Positions 1 through 10,122 are shown, numbered from the stretch's first letter. The stretch is DNA of 64,000 nucleotides from GCA-2731375 sp002731375 (GCA_030752605.1 JASMDX010000062.1:93651-157650); one strand, 5' to 3'. A program made the numbers and translations. The notes: generated from the sequence alone by a model not told the origin.

Positions 1-85
1 CTTGGGCACAGGCCTTGCCCGAGGTCAAGGAAACCGGACGCTCGGCGGAACGTCCCCCCATCAGGACCGCGACATGGCTGCTCAT
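1..85 (-). CDS. ddl: D-alanine--D-alanine ligase, N-terminal start only (runs off the window)
   Basis: Only the first 28 codons lie in the window. They read as the family's opening strand and glycine-rich turn (AVLMGGRSAERPVSLTSG), which is the ATP-grasp ligase that makes D-Ala-D-Ala for MurF. The ATG at 85-83 overlaps the murB stop codon in an ATGA arrangement, as at most junctions of this operon, so translation is probably coupled. The position after murB is the usual dcw order. Nothing can be said about the catalytic domain. Confidence 0.9.
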   Translation of the reverse strand, partial: MSSHVAVLMGGRSAERPVSLTSGKACAQ

Positions 86-1074
86 GGCGCTTCCTTCGCC
101 AGGACCAGTTCGGGAAGATCGTTCTCGGGGTCGTGCTCTCCGATGCGGTAGATTTCCCATTCCAACATGACACCGCTATGGGCATGAACCCGGCGGCGGA
201 CTTCCTCGCCCAACGCCTCCAAATCCGCGGCGGTCGCGGCGCCGTTATTAATCAGGAAATTGCAATGCAGCTGCGACACCTGTGCCCCGCCAAGCGCCAG
301 ACCCCGGCAGCCGGCCCGGTCGATCAACTCCCATGCCCTAAGCTCACTGGAGTCGCCATTGGCGATGTCATTGCCGGGATTCTTGAACGTGCTGCCACCG
401 GTTCGGGTATTGATCGGCTGGCCTTCCTTGCGGGCCAGGCGGACATCTTGCATGCGAGCACTTATTTCCCACTGATCGCCATGCTGGCCATAAAATTGCG
501 AGCTGGTGAATATCCAGTCCTGGGGCGCGCCGCAATGGCGATAGCTCATCTCCAGTTCGTCCAGGCCAACCCGGTGCATGGTGCCAGTGCCATCCACGGC
601 CTCGGCCCAGTCAAGAATATCCCCGAAGGCACTGCCATAGGCGCCAGCATTGATGCGCAGACCGCCGCCAACGGTGCCTGGTATGCCGCGCATGAATTCA
701 AAACCTACCAGACCGGCATCGCGGCAAACCCGGGCCAGGTTCACGTCCAACGCGCCGGCGCCGGCGGTGACCGTGGTGCCGCTAACCTCGATCTCATTGA
801 AGGCGCCGTCCAGGCGGATCACCACGCCCCGCACGCCGCCATCACGGATCAACAGGTTTGAACCAAGACCCAGCACCGTGCGCGGGATGTCGCGCGGACA
901 TTCGGTCAGAAACGTCGCCAGGTCCCGGGCATCGGCGGGCCGGAACAGAACGTCCGCCGGTCCGCCGACGCGGAACCAGGTGCTGCCCGAAAGATCCACA
1001 TGCTCGATATAGCGTCCGCGCACCACCGGCAAGCGGGACAGCAATGTTTTATTGTGCGCTGGGGTTGCCATCAT
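82..1074 (-). CDS. murB: UDP-N-acetylenolpyruvoylglucosamine reductase MurB
   Basis: Cytoplasmic FAD enzyme that uses NADPH to reduce UDP-GlcNAc-enolpyruvate to UDP-MurNAc, the second committed step of peptidoglycan precursor synthesis. With the start at 1074 it has 330 residues. The FAD-binding stretch GLGSNLLIRDGG is at residues 69-80, the conserved Arg of SYRH at 179, the catalytic Ser of GGSTFKNP at 228, and the C-terminal Glu in LEWEI near 305. A longer open frame upstream would cut far into murC. The ATG at 1074 sits in an ATGA overlap with the murC stop; a second ATG follows at 1071. Confidence 0.97.
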   Translation of the reverse strand: MMATPAHNKTLLSRLPVVRGRYIEHVDLSGSTWFRVGGPADVLFRPADARDLATFLTECPRDIPRTVLGLGSNLLIRDGGVRGVVIRLDGAFNEIEVSGTTVTAGAGALDVNLARVCRDAGLVGFEFMRGIPGTVGGGLRINAGAYGSAFGDILDWAEAVDGTGTMHRVGLDELEMSYRHCGAPQDWIFTSSQFYGQHGDQWEISARMQDVRLARKEGQPINTRTGGSTFKNPGNDIANGDSSELRAWELIDRAGCRGLALGGAQVSQLHCNFLINNGAATAADLEALGEEVRRRVHAHSGVMLEWEIYRIGEHDPENDLPELVLAKEAP

Positions 1075-2486
1075 GGGACGCCCGCCAAGTCGGTCAGTTG
1101 TTCCGGCAAGGCATTGGCCCAACCGCTGATGCTGCCGGCACCGAGGCAGACCACCATGTCGCCGGACGCCGCCTCCGCCGCGATCGTGGCCGGCAGATCT
1201 TCGGGCGCATCCAGGGCCAGCACCCGGCGATGACCCCGCGCCATCAAGCCCTGTATCAGGGCATCGCGGTCAATGCCTTCGATGGGTTCTTCGCCTGCGG
1301 CATGCACATGGGTCACGATTACCGCATCGGCATCGTTGAAGCAGGTGCAGAAATCTTCGAACAAATCACGCAAGCGGCTGAAACGATGGGGCTGGACGAC
1401 GGCGATAATGCGGCCCTCACAGGCCGCGCGGGCGGCTTGCAGCACCGCGGAAATCTCAACCGGGTGATGGCCGTAGTCATCTATTACCGTGACGCCCCCG
1501 GCCTCGCCAGTCTTGGCATAGCGGCGCTTGACCCCGGCGAAACCGGCCAGTGCCGAAAGCAGCACATCGTCATCGATCTTCATTTCCAGACCGACGGCGA
1601 GCGCCGCCAGGGCATTCAGAACATTGTGCTCCCCATGCATGGGTAGATGGCATCCCCGCAACAACCTGGTATCGTCGCTGGCCCGGTCCGTCAAAGCCAC
1701 GTCGAAATGCATGCCCGTGGGCGAGGCATTAAGATCAACGGCGCGCACGGCGGCCTGGGGACTGAAGCCATAGGTGACGATGCGGCGGTCGGAGATGCGC
1801 CCGATCAGGGCCTGAACCTCCGGATGATCCAGACACATCACGGCGGAGCCATAGAACGGCAGGTTCTCGACAAAGGTTTGGAAGGCCGCGCGCTCGGCCT
1901 CAAAATCACCATAGAAATCCAGATGCTCGGGATCCATGTTGGTGACGATGGCGATGGTCGCGGGTAGTTTGGTGAAGCTGCCATCGCTCTCGTCCGCCTC
2001 CACCACCATCCACTCACCGGCACCGAGACGGGCGTTGGTGCCATAGGCATTGATGATGCCACCATTAATTACCGTCGGGTCATAATCCGCCTGATCCAGA
2101 ATCGCCGCGACCATGGAAGTGGTCGTCGTCTTGCCGTGAGTGCCACCCACTGCGATGGCCCATTTCAGGCGCATCAGTTCGGCCAGCATCTCGGCTCGGC
2201 GAACTACGGGGATCATCGCCTCCCGCGCCGCCACGACCTCCGGGTTGTCTGGCTGCACGGCGGAAGAAATCACCACCACCCGCGCCTCGTCCAAATTTTT
2301 CGCCGCATGGCCGATCTTGGCCTCGATCCCCAGTTGGCGCAGGCGGACCACGTTGGCGCCCTCCGCCTGATCGCTGCCCTGCACGCGATAGCCCAAGTTA
2401 TGCATGACCTCGGCAATGCCGCTCATGCCGATGCCGCCGATGCCGACGAAATGAATGACCCCAATATCCAGTGGCAGCGCCCTCAT
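1071..2486 (-). CDS. murC: UDP-N-acetylmuramate--L-alanine ligase MurC
   Basis: ATP-dependent cytoplasmic ligase that adds L-Ala to UDP-MurNAc. It is 471 residues, a normal length. The N-terminal Rossmann turn HFVGIGGIGMSG starts at about residue 12, the P-loop GGTHGKTTTT is at 114-123, and the central YGHHP motif (DDYGHHPVE) is present. The open frame extends 30 codons upstream into murG, but the ATG at 2486 overlaps the murG stop as ATGA and gives the family's usual N-terminus, so I use it. Confidence 0.97.
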   Translation of the reverse strand: MRALPLDIGVIHFVGIGGIGMSGIAEVMHNLGYRVQGSDQAEGANVVRLRQLGIEAKIGHAAKNLDEARVVVISSAVQPDNPEVVAAREAMIPVVRRAEMLAELMRLKWAIAVGGTHGKTTTTSMVAAILDQADYDPTVINGGIINAYGTNARLGAGEWMVVEADESDGSFTKLPATIAIVTNMDPEHLDFYGDFEAERAAFQTFVENLPFYGSAVMCLDHPEVQALIGRISDRRIVTYGFSPQAAVRAVDLNASPTGMHFDVALTDRASDDTRLLRGCHLPMHGEHNVLNALAALAVGLEMKIDDDVLLSALAGFAGVKRRYAKTGEAGGVTVIDDYGHHPVEISAVLQAARAACEGRIIAVVQPHRFSRLRDLFEDFCTCFNDADAVIVTHVHAAGEEPIEGIDRDALIQGLMARGHRRVLALDAPEDLPATIAAEAASGDMVVCLGAGSISGWANALPEQLTDLAGVP

Positions 2487-3610
2487 GCGGCGGCCCTCCC
2501 GGACAATTCGCCCGACGCCAATGCCAGAACCATTTCCGCCAGCCGCGCGGCCGCATTTGGCTGGGCCCGTCCGCACGCAGCCTTTGCGGCATTGCGCAAC
2601 AGGTCCGGATCGGTCATCAACATGGCCAAATGCTCCGCTAAGGCGGGCACGTCCAAATCGGCTTCAGGCAGCACCCAGGCACCGCCAACGGAGCTCAACA
2701 TTTCGGCATTGCGGCTTTGGTGATCGTCGGTGGCATGGGCGTAGGGCACCAGCACACTGGGCCGGCCCGCCATGGCCAGCTCACTAACCGTGCCCGCACC
2801 GCTGCGCGCGATAACCAGATGCGCGGTTGCCAGCCGGGCCGGCATATCGGTGAAGAACGCAGCCGTCTCGGCCTGAATATCCGCCTCGTCATAGATCCGG
2901 CGTACCGCGTCTAGATCCTCCACCCGGCATTGATGCACGACGGACAGACGCCGGCGCAGTTCAGGCCGCAAAGCCAGCAGAGCCTGCGGGATCACTTCGG
3001 AAAAACGGCGGGCGCCCTGACTACCGCCAAAGATCAGGATTTCGAATGCCGCATCGGACGCCGCCACCACATAAGGTTGACCGGCCAGGTCATGGATATC
3101 ATCACGCACCGGGTTACCGGTCACCAGCTTCGGCTGACTGTTGGATGGCGGCAGGCCCTTGGTGACAGGGAACGAGGTGGCGATAACGTCAACCCGGCGG
3201 GCCAGCAGACGGTTAACCCGGCCCAGCACCGCGTTTTGTTCATGAATGGCACGTGGCACGGAGAGGGTAATCGCCGCCAACATGGTGGGCAGGGACGGAT
3301 AGCCGCCAAAGCCGACCACCGCCGCCGGACCGACCTGGCGGATCAAGCGCCGGGCCTGGATGAAACCAAGGGCGATATTGATCATCGCCGCCAGCTTGCC
3401 CAGGACGCCGCGTCCCGACGGCGTCGCGGAGGCCACATGATGAATAGTCTGACCCGGAAAGCGGCCCGAGAAATCTTGACCCCGGTTATCGGTGACGATA
3501 TCCACCACACGCCCACGCCGGTCCAACTCCGCCGCCAGGGCCTGCGCCGGAAAAACATGCCCGCCGGTACCGCCCGCCGCCAACATAATGCTACCGCTGG
3601 CCGGTTTCAT
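2483..3610 (-). CDS. murG: UDP-GlcNAc:lipid I transferase MurG
   Basis: Peripheral inner-membrane GT-B glycosyltransferase that adds GlcNAc to lipid I to give lipid II. From the ATG at 3610 it has 375 residues. The first G-loop GGTGGHVFP begins at residue 13, and the second GGSQGARRFSEV loop and the donor-binding SRSGAGTVSE stretch are intact. The open frame continues almost 100 codons upstream inside ftsW in the wrong frame for that gene, so the long version is spurious. The chosen start forms an ATGA overlap with the ftsW stop. Confidence 0.97.
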   Translation of the reverse strand: MKPASGSIMLAAGGTGGHVFPAQALAAELDRRGRVVDIVTDNRGQDFSGRFPGQTIHHVASATPSGRGVLGKLAAMINIALGFIQARRLIRQVGPAAVVGFGGYPSLPTMLAAITLSVPRAIHEQNAVLGRVNRLLARRVDVIATSFPVTKGLPPSNSQPKLVTGNPVRDDIHDLAGQPYVVAASDAAFEILIFGGSQGARRFSEVIPQALLALRPELRRRLSVVHQCRVEDLDAVRRIYDEADIQAETAAFFTDMPARLATAHLVIARSGAGTVSELAMAGRPSVLVPYAHATDDHQSRNAEMLSSVGGAWVLPEADLDVPALAEHLAMLMTDPDLLRNAAKAACGRAQPNAAARLAEMVLALASGELSGRAAA

Positions 3611-4731
3611 GGCATGCTCCCCAGATTGGGCCGGCGCCGTGTCAGGGCCAGGACCATGCCCATGGCCAGGGCCAGAGCCAACATGGAGGAACCACCGTAG
3701 GAGATGAACGGCAAGGTCATGCCCTTGGTGGGCAGCAGGTTCAAATTGACGCCAATGTTGATCACCGCCTGCAAACCGAATTGGGTCAACAGACCAGCGG
3801 CGGCCAACAGCACGAACAGATCGTCCTCGCGCAACAGGCGGGCAAAGCCACGCAATGTGATAAAACCGAACAAGGCAACGATGATCAGGCAAGCGATCAG
3901 GCCGAACTCCTCACCTGCAACCGAGAAAATAAAATCCGTATGGGCGTCGGGCAAAACCCGTTTGACCATGCCCTCGCCCGGGCCCCGACCCAGCAGACCG
4001 CCTTGGCCGAAGGCATCCATGGCCCGGTCAATCTGAAAGGAATCACCGCTGGCAGGATTGATGAAACGGTCGATGCGGCTGGCTACATGGGAAATGGTGG
4101 CATAGGCGGCAATAGCGCCAGCCAGGCCCAGGCCGAACAACACGGCGACCCAAACGATGGACAGCCCGGCAATAAAGCATTGCCCGAACCAGACCACCGC
4201 GACCACCGCCGTCATACCGAAGTCCGGCTGCAAGATCAGCAACCAGATGACCAGGGCAAAAAGGGCGCAGCAGATCACCCCACCCGGCACGCCTTCACGC
4301 CGACGTTGCTCGGCCAACATCCAGGCAGCGACCACGGCAAAACATGGCTTGATGAATTCCGATGGCTGAATGGACAGGCCGGCAAATTGCAGCCAGCGGG
4401 TCGCGCCCTTGATCTCCGGGCCAAGAAATAGCGTCGCCATCACTAGCAACAGGCTAATGGCGAAGCCGACAACGGAAATGCGCCGCACACCGCGCGGGCT
4501 CATCAACGAAATCACAAACATCACGGCCACCGCCAGGGGCAAAAAGACGGCATGGCGAAGAACAAAATGCTGGCTTTGCAGTTGCAGCCGTTCGGCCACG
4601 GCCGGGCTGGCGGCCAAGGTCAGCAAGGTGCCGATAGCGATCAGCAACGTCACCGCCAACAGCGTCCAGCGATCAACGGTCCACCACCAGCGGCCAACGA
4701 CAGAGGTATCGGTGCGCGCGAAGGAGATCAT
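3607..4731 (-). CDS. ftsW: SEDS peptidoglycan glycosyltransferase FtsW
   Basis: Multispanning inner-membrane protein of the SEDS family that polymerises septal lipid II together with FtsI. It is 374 residues, with about ten hydrophobic segments. The loop signature GRGPGEGMVKRVLPDAHTDF followed by FSVAGEEFG is present, and the C-terminal PFISYGGSS motif is intact. The ATG at 4731 overlaps the murD stop as ATGA. Its place between murD and murG is the standard dcw position and separates it from the elongation paralogue RodA. Confidence 0.96.
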   Translation of the reverse strand: MISFARTDTSVVGRWWWTVDRWTLLAVTLLIAIGTLLTLAASPAVAERLQLQSQHFVLRHAVFLPLAVAVMFVISLMSPRGVRRISVVGFAISLLLVMATLFLGPEIKGATRWLQFAGLSIQPSEFIKPCFAVVAAWMLAEQRRREGVPGGVICCALFALVIWLLILQPDFGMTAVVAVVWFGQCFIAGLSIVWVAVLFGLGLAGAIAAYATISHVASRIDRFINPASGDSFQIDRAMDAFGQGGLLGRGPGEGMVKRVLPDAHTDFIFSVAGEEFGLIACLIIVALFGFITLRGFARLLREDDLFVLLAAAGLLTQFGLQAVINIGVNLNLLPTKGMTLPFISYGGSSMLALALAMGMVLALTRRRPNLGSMP

Positions 4732-6155
4732 CCGAGCCCCCCCACCGCGCGGCGCTGCTCACCATTATCGCCATTGTCGCCGTCGCCAATCATGCTCTGG
4801 GCCAAGGCATGGAACTGATCGCCGCGGGCCTCGAAAGAGGCGAATTGGTCAAAGCTGGCGCAGGCCGGCGACAGCAGAACAACGCCGCCGCCAGCCGCCA
4901 CGGCATTTTCATGGGCCGCCCGCACAGCGGTGGTCAGATCGCCGGATAATTCGTGAACCAATCCGGCGCCCAGTTTTTCGGCGAAACTTTCAGCCGCCTC
5001 GCCAATCAGGAATGCCCTGGTAATATTGGCAAAATACGGCGCCAAGGCATCAATACCGCCCTGTTTGGCAATGCCGCCGGCGATCCAGAAAATGTTTTCA
5101 TAGGCCGCCAGGGCATGGGCGGCGGCCGCCGCGTTGGTAGCCTTGGAGTCATTGACGAACAAAATATCGCCCTGACGCGCCACCACTTCCATGCGATGGG
5201 GCAAACCGGGATAAGTGCGCAGGGCGGGAATAATCCGCGCCTCCGCCAAGCCCAGAGCCTCGGCCATGGCGAAGGCTACAGCGGCATTCTGCCAATTATG
5301 GGCGCCGCGCAAGGTCTCGATACCATTCAAATCGGTGACCGGCTTTGCCCCTCCCGCACGATACAGCCGGCCATCGCGGACAAAAAGGCCATCCTCTATT
5401 TCACTGCCAATTTCACGCCCGATGGCTACTTCCACTACCTTGCGGCCCGCCGCTCGCATGTTCCGGCAGATTTGGGCCGACCATTCATCATCGCTGCCCA
5501 GCACCAGGACGGCGTCGGCATCGGCCATCTGCAATAGGCGGCGCTTGGCTGCGATATAGCCATCCATGCCGCCATGGCGGTCCAGATGATCGGGGCTGAT
5601 ATTCAACAGCGCCACCACCTGGGGCCGCAGCCCCGTGGTCAAATCGATCTGATACGAGGATAATTCCAACACATAGGTCCCCGTCGCATCGACATTATCA
5701 AAATCCAGGACAGGCAGTCCCAGATTGGCGCCGGCCTGCACCGCACGGCCCGCCGTGGACAAGATATGCCGCAAAAGCGAGGTCGTGGTAGATTTGCCGT
5801 TGGTACCGGTTATCGTCGCCACCGCCGCCACCGGGCGGGTACGGGCAAACAATTCAACATCGCCTAGCACCTCGGCGCCAAGCCGCTCCGCCAGGCCGAC
5901 CACCATGTGTGGTTTCGGGTGGGTTAACGGCACGCCGGGACTTAGGATCAGGGCCATGATACCGGCCCAGGCCTCGGACGAGGGCGCGGCGGCTTCGGCG
6001 CCAAGCGCTACCGCATCGCGCCGCCGGTTCGGATCATCATCCCAAACCAGAACGCGTGCGCCGCCGGCGATCAGAGCCCGGGCCGCCGACAGTCCGGTCC
6101 GGCCCAGGCCATACACGGCCACGGCTTTGTCATGATATGTGTCTATAACAATCAT
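4728..6155 (-). CDS. murD: UDP-N-acetylmuramoyl-L-alanine--D-glutamate ligase MurD
   Basis: Cytoplasmic Mur ligase that adds D-Glu to UDP-MurNAc-L-Ala. It is 475 residues. A dinucleotide-fold turn VYGLGRTG lies at about residues 14-21, the ATP loop GTNGKSTTT at 117-125, then the central LNISPDHLDRHG motif and NDSKATN in the C-terminal half. The start at 6155 lies 3 nt after the mraY stop, one of the few junctions in this operon without an overlap. Confidence 0.97.
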   Translation of the reverse strand: MIVIDTYHDKAVAVYGLGRTGLSAARALIAGGARVLVWDDDPNRRRDAVALGAEAAAPSSEAWAGIMALILSPGVPLTHPKPHMVVGLAERLGAEVLGDVELFARTRPVAAVATITGTNGKSTTTSLLRHILSTAGRAVQAGANLGLPVLDFDNVDATGTYVLELSSYQIDLTTGLRPQVVALLNISPDHLDRHGGMDGYIAAKRRLLQMADADAVLVLGSDDEWSAQICRNMRAAGRKVVEVAIGREIGSEIEDGLFVRDGRLYRAGGAKPVTDLNGIETLRGAHNWQNAAVAFAMAEALGLAEARIIPALRTYPGLPHRMEVVARQGDILFVNDSKATNAAAAAHALAAYENIFWIAGGIAKQGGIDALAPYFANITRAFLIGEAAESFAEKLGAGLVHELSGDLTTAVRAAHENAVAAGGGVVLLSPACASFDQFASFEARGDQFHALAQSMIGDGDNGDNGEQRRAVGGLG

Positions 6156-6158
6156 CGT

Positions 6159-7247
6159 TCAGCGCAGCTTCAATGTGGCCAGGCCGATCAGGGCCAAAAT
6201 AACGGCGATGATCCAAAAGCGAATGACGATGGTCGGCTCGGCCCAGCCCTTTTGCTCGTAATGGTGATGCAAGGGTGCCATGCGAAAGACCCGGCGCCCG
6301 GTCATCTTGAAAGAGGCTACCTGAACGATCACCGATACAGTTTCCAGCACGAACAGACCGCCGATGATGGCCAGGACGAACTCGTTCTTGGTGACCACAG
6401 CGACAGCGCCCAAGCCGCCGCCCAGGGACAGGCTGCCTGTATCCCCCATGAAGACCATGGCCGGCGGCGCGTTGAACCACAGAAAGCCCAGCCCGGCCCC
6501 CACCAAGGCGCCGCAATAGACCGCCAGTTCCCCGGCGCCCGGCACGGTGTGCAATTGCAGATACGCGCCGAAGATCACATTACCGGTCAGATAGGCGATC
6601 AGGGCGAAAGCGGAGGCGCCGATAATCAGTGGTCCAATGGCCAGGCCATCCAGACCATCGGTTAGGTTGACGGCATTGGAAGAACCCACCATAACCAACG
6701 CGGCGAAGGGAATGAAGAACAGACCCAGGTCAAACAGCACGCCTTTGACGAACGGCAGGGCTAGATGGCTGGACAATGTCTCGGGCTGGAACGACATGAT
6801 CCACATGGCGGCGAGCACGGCGACAACCAGTTCCAGCACCAGTTTCAGCTTGCCCGGCAAACCGCGCACATTGGCCTGGGTCACTTTCAGATAGTCGTCG
6901 GCGAAACCAATCAGGCCGAAACCGGCAGTGACTAGCAACACCGCCCAGACGAAGCGATTGCTCAGATCGGCCCACAACAGGGTGGATACGGACAACGCCA
7001 ACAGGATCAGAAAACCGCCCATGGTGGGCGTGCCCTGCTTGGCCACGATATGACGTGTCGGTCCGTCATCGCGGATCGGCTGGCCCTTGCCCTGCTTGCT
7101 GCGCAACCAGCGGATCAGGGGCGGGCCCAGAATAAAACTAATGATCAATGCCGTCATCACCGCCGCGCCGGTGCGAAAGGTCAGATAGCGAAACAGATTG
7201 AAGATCTGAAAATCTTCGGCCAAGGGATAGAGTAGGTTAAATAACAT
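6159..7247 (-). CDS. mraY: Phospho-N-acetylmuramoyl-pentapeptide-transferase MraY
   Basis: Polytopic inner-membrane enzyme that transfers phospho-MurNAc-pentapeptide to undecaprenyl phosphate, making lipid I. It is 362 residues with about ten membrane spans. Hallmarks are GTPTMGG in the first cytoplasmic loop, FADDYLK, NAVNLTDGLDGLA and the histidine-rich APLHHHYE near the C-terminus. It lies 8 nt downstream of murF, consistent with one transcript. Confidence 0.97.
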   Translation of the reverse strand: MLFNLLYPLAEDFQIFNLFRYLTFRTGAAVMTALIISFILGPPLIRWLRSKQGKGQPIRDDGPTRHIVAKQGTPTMGGFLILLALSVSTLLWADLSNRFVWAVLLVTAGFGLIGFADDYLKVTQANVRGLPGKLKLVLELVVAVLAAMWIMSFQPETLSSHLALPFVKGVLFDLGLFFIPFAALVMVGSSNAVNLTDGLDGLAIGPLIIGASAFALIAYLTGNVIFGAYLQLHTVPGAGELAVYCGALVGAGLGFLWFNAPPAMVFMGDTGSLSLGGGLGAVAVVTKNEFVLAIIGGLFVLETVSVIVQVASFKMTGRRVFRMAPLHHHYEQKGWAEPTIVIRFWIIAVILALIGLATLKLR

Positions 7248-7255
7248 CGCCCCCC

Positions 7256-8680
7256 CTATCCGCTGACCGCTGCTGGATCGGCATTGCCCAAGGCCAGCAA
7301 GGCCAGCACGATGGGCGCCATGTTCAGGCCCAAAGAGCCTTTCACCAATACGGTATCGCCGGGCCGGACGCTGGCCGTGACCTTCGTTAGCAATGTCTTC
7401 GACGCCGCCTCGTGGGCGCCGCGCATATGTTTCGGCAGGGTATCGAACAGTTCAGCCATATGCGGTCCACAGGCAAAAACCTGGTCAACCCCGGCATCGG
7501 CCAGCGCTGGGGCCAAGGCGGCATGCAGTGCCGGCGCTGTTTCACCTAATTCCAGCATATCGCCCAATACGGCAATACGCCGGCCTGGAGCGGCCACCTC
7601 CACCGCGCCCAGGGTTTCAATCGCCGCCGCCATAGCGATGGGCGAGGCGTTATAGCTTTCGTCGATGATCAGTAAATCACCGTCATCGAAGGCGATGCGG
7701 TTACGTTCGCCCCGTCCCTTGGGCGCGGCCACCTCGGCCATGGCCAGGGCAGCCAGCCCCAAATCCGCATCCAGGGCCCGCACGGCGGCGAGAACGGCAA
7801 GGCTGTTGATGGCCCAGTGGCGGCCCGGTGCACCGACTTTATAGGTCACGGCCTGACCATTGATATCGGCGGAGATACAGTTGCAGGCGGCGTGCTGAGC
7901 CAGACCAATCAGGCGCGCCTGGGCATCCTCGTGCGCACCAAAGGAAATAATCCGGCCGACGCCAGCTGCCTCGGCCGCCCGTTTCAAATGATCATAGTGA
8001 GCATTATCGCGGTTCAGGATCGCCACGCCGCCCGGCTCCAGCCCTTCGAAAATCTCCGCCTTGGCATCGGCTATCTGGCTTAACGAAGAAAAGAATTCCA
8101 GATGTACCGGCTCCACATTGGTGATGATCGCCACATGCGGGCGCACCATGCAGCTCAATGGCGCGATTTCACCGGCATGGTTCATGCCCAATTCAAAAAC
8201 ACCATAGCGGCTGTGGGCGGGCATTCGCGCCAAGCTTAGCGGCGCGCCCCAATGATTGTTCAGATTGCCTATCGAGGCATGGGTCGGCGCGCTTCGGGCC
8301 AGGGCCTGATACAATGCCTGTTTGATGCCCGTCTTGCCGACGCTGCCCGTAACCGCCGTGATCCTTGCGCCACTACGTTCCCGCGCGGCCCGGCCCAGTG
8401 CTTCCAACCCAGCCAGGGTATCGCCGACCCGCAACAAAGGCGCGGCGGGGTCCAGGCCTTCGATCTCGCGGCTGACCATGGCGGCGGCGGCGCCACGGGC
8501 CAAGGCATCGGCGACAAAGCCATGGCCATCAAAGTTCGGTCCCTGGATGGCCACAAACAGATCGCCAGCTCGGACCGTCCGGCTGTCGATGGAGACGCCA
8601 TCGGCTTGCCAGTCACCGTTGTATTGGCCGTCGCAGGCGACGGCGGCCTCCGCGGTTTGCCACAGAGCGGCGGCGGTCAT
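7256..8680 (-). CDS. murF: UDP-MurNAc-tripeptide--D-Ala-D-Ala ligase MurF
   Basis: Cytoplasmic Mur ligase that completes UDP-MurNAc-pentapeptide with the D-Ala-D-Ala dipeptide supplied by Ddl. It is 474 residues. The uridine-binding DSRTVRAGDLFVA segment is near residue 32 and the ATP loop TGSVGKT at 111-117. The C-terminal ligase domain carries DESYNASP and LGDMLELGE. The ATG at 8680 overlaps the murE stop as ATGA. Confidence 0.96.
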   Translation of the reverse strand: MTAAALWQTAEAAVACDGQYNGDWQADGVSIDSRTVRAGDLFVAIQGPNFDGHGFVADALARGAAAAMVSREIEGLDPAAPLLRVGDTLAGLEALGRAARERSGARITAVTGSVGKTGIKQALYQALARSAPTHASIGNLNNHWGAPLSLARMPAHSRYGVFELGMNHAGEIAPLSCMVRPHVAIITNVEPVHLEFFSSLSQIADAKAEIFEGLEPGGVAILNRDNAHYDHLKRAAEAAGVGRIISFGAHEDAQARLIGLAQHAACNCISADINGQAVTYKVGAPGRHWAINSLAVLAAVRALDADLGLAALAMAEVAAPKGRGERNRIAFDDGDLLIIDESYNASPIAMAAAIETLGAVEVAAPGRRIAVLGDMLELGETAPALHAALAPALADAGVDQVFACGPHMAELFDTLPKHMRGAHEAASKTLLTKVTASVRPGDTVLVKGSLGLNMAPIVLALLALGNADPAAVSG

Positions 8681-10122
8681 GGATCACCTCCCGCCAAAAT
8701 GCGCGCGGCGACCTGTCCGTCATCGAAGGGATGGGTGACACCGGCGATGGTCTGTCCGGTCTCATGCCCCTTGCCGGCAATCAACAGAACGTCATCCGGG
8801 GTCAGCGTTGCGATGGCAGTGGCGATGGCTTGGCCACGGTCCCCGATCTCGATGCCACCAGGGCAATCAGAAAGAATTTCGGCCCGGATAGCCCCAGGCG
8901 TCTCGCTGCGCGGGTTGTCGTCTGTAATAATGACCTTATCGGCCAGATCGGTTGCGATGCGGCCCATCAAGGGCCGTTTGCCACGGTCCCGGTCACCGCC
9001 GCAGCCAAAGACCACGACCAGTTGCCCCTTGGCATGGGGCCGCAGGGCGGTGATGGCGGCGCGTAGGGCCTCGGGCTTGTGAGCGTAGTCGATAAAGACG
9101 CCGCCTTTATCCGCTGGTCTGGCAACCGCCTGCAAACGTCCCGGCACACCGGTCAGATACGCGGCGGCGGGCAGTACTGCGTCAGGATTTTCACCACAGG
9201 CCAAGACAAGGGCAATGGCGCAAAGCACATTCTCGGCCTGGAAGGCACCGATCAGCGGCAGATCCAGCACGGCCTGCCGGCCCATGGCCGAAATTATCAA
9301 TCGCTGCCCATAGCCAACCATCTCACGGTGCCGCAGATCGACATCGCCACCCACGCCGAAGGTCAGAATATTGTGCTTTCGTGCCTGACAAGCGTCGCGC
9401 AATCGCGCCGTCAGGCTGGACGAGGCCGGCAGCACGGCGGTACCGCCCGGCGCCATGACGACGTTGAACAGGTGCAGCTTGGCCTGCAGATAGGCTTTCT
9501 CATCCGCATGATAGTCCAAATGGTCACGGGATAGATTGGTGAAGGCCGCGACCATCACCTTGACCCAATCCAGGCGCCGTTGCTCTAAGCCATGGCTAGA
9601 GGCCTCGAGCGCCAGATAATCCACGCCCGCATCGGCCAGATCGCGCAAGGCTTCATGCAGGACAACCGGATCCGGCGTGGTATGAGCCAATTTTCGCCGC
9701 AAGGGTCCGGAGTTGACGCCCAAAGTCCCCAGACTGGCGCCCGAGCGGCCCATGGCAACCCAAATCTGGCGCACAAAATCAGCAACCGAGCTTTTTCCCG
9801 ACGTGCCCGTTACCGCCACGGTGGTCTCGGGCTGGCCGGCAAAAAAGCGCGCCGCCAGTTGAGAGAGGCGGCGGCGTGGTTCTTCGTCCTCGATGATTGG
9901 CACATCAGCAGTGATGTCCAGCTTTGCCGCCAAACCAGGTGGACCCAACAGAGCGGCCGCACCTCGGTGGATCGCCTCAAGCACAAAATCGCCGCCATTG
10001 ATTGCATTGTCGGCGATACTGCTGGGCAGGGCGGCGAACAGATAGCCGGGCTCGACCAGGCGGCTATCCGCCGTGAGTCCAGTAATATCCCTATCCGCCA
10101 ACTGGCTTACGTTGTTCCCCAT
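8677..10122 (-). CDS. murE: UDP-MurNAc-L-Ala-D-Glu--meso-diaminopimelate ligase MurE
   Basis: Cytoplasmic Mur ligase that adds the third amino acid of the stem peptide. The motif DNPR at residues 402-405 is the known signature for meso-diaminopimelate rather than lysine, so the wall is Gram-negative type. The ATP loop TGTSGKS is at 105-111. The ATG at 10122 gives 481 residues and lies 4 nt after the ftsI stop. A TTG six codons upstream (10140), overlapping ftsI, would add an LRLTEL-like N-terminus resembling other MurE proteins and is a real alternative. The much longer open frame inside ftsI is not credible. Confidence 0.96.
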   Translation of the reverse strand: MGNNVSQLADRDITGLTADSRLVEPGYLFAALPSSIADNAINGGDFVLEAIHRGAAALLGPPGLAAKLDITADVPIIEDEEPRRRLSQLAARFFAGQPETTVAVTGTSGKSSVADFVRQIWVAMGRSGASLGTLGVNSGPLRRKLAHTTPDPVVLHEALRDLADAGVDYLALEASSHGLEQRRLDWVKVMVAAFTNLSRDHLDYHADEKAYLQAKLHLFNVVMAPGGTAVLPASSSLTARLRDACQARKHNILTFGVGGDVDLRHREMVGYGQRLIISAMGRQAVLDLPLIGAFQAENVLCAIALVLACGENPDAVLPAAAYLTGVPGRLQAVARPADKGGVFIDYAHKPEALRAAITALRPHAKGQLVVVFGCGGDRDRGKRPLMGRIATDLADKVIITDDNPRSETPGAIRAEILSDCPGGIEIGDRGQAIATAIATLTPDDVLLIAGKGHETGQTIAGVTHPFDDGQVAARILAGGDP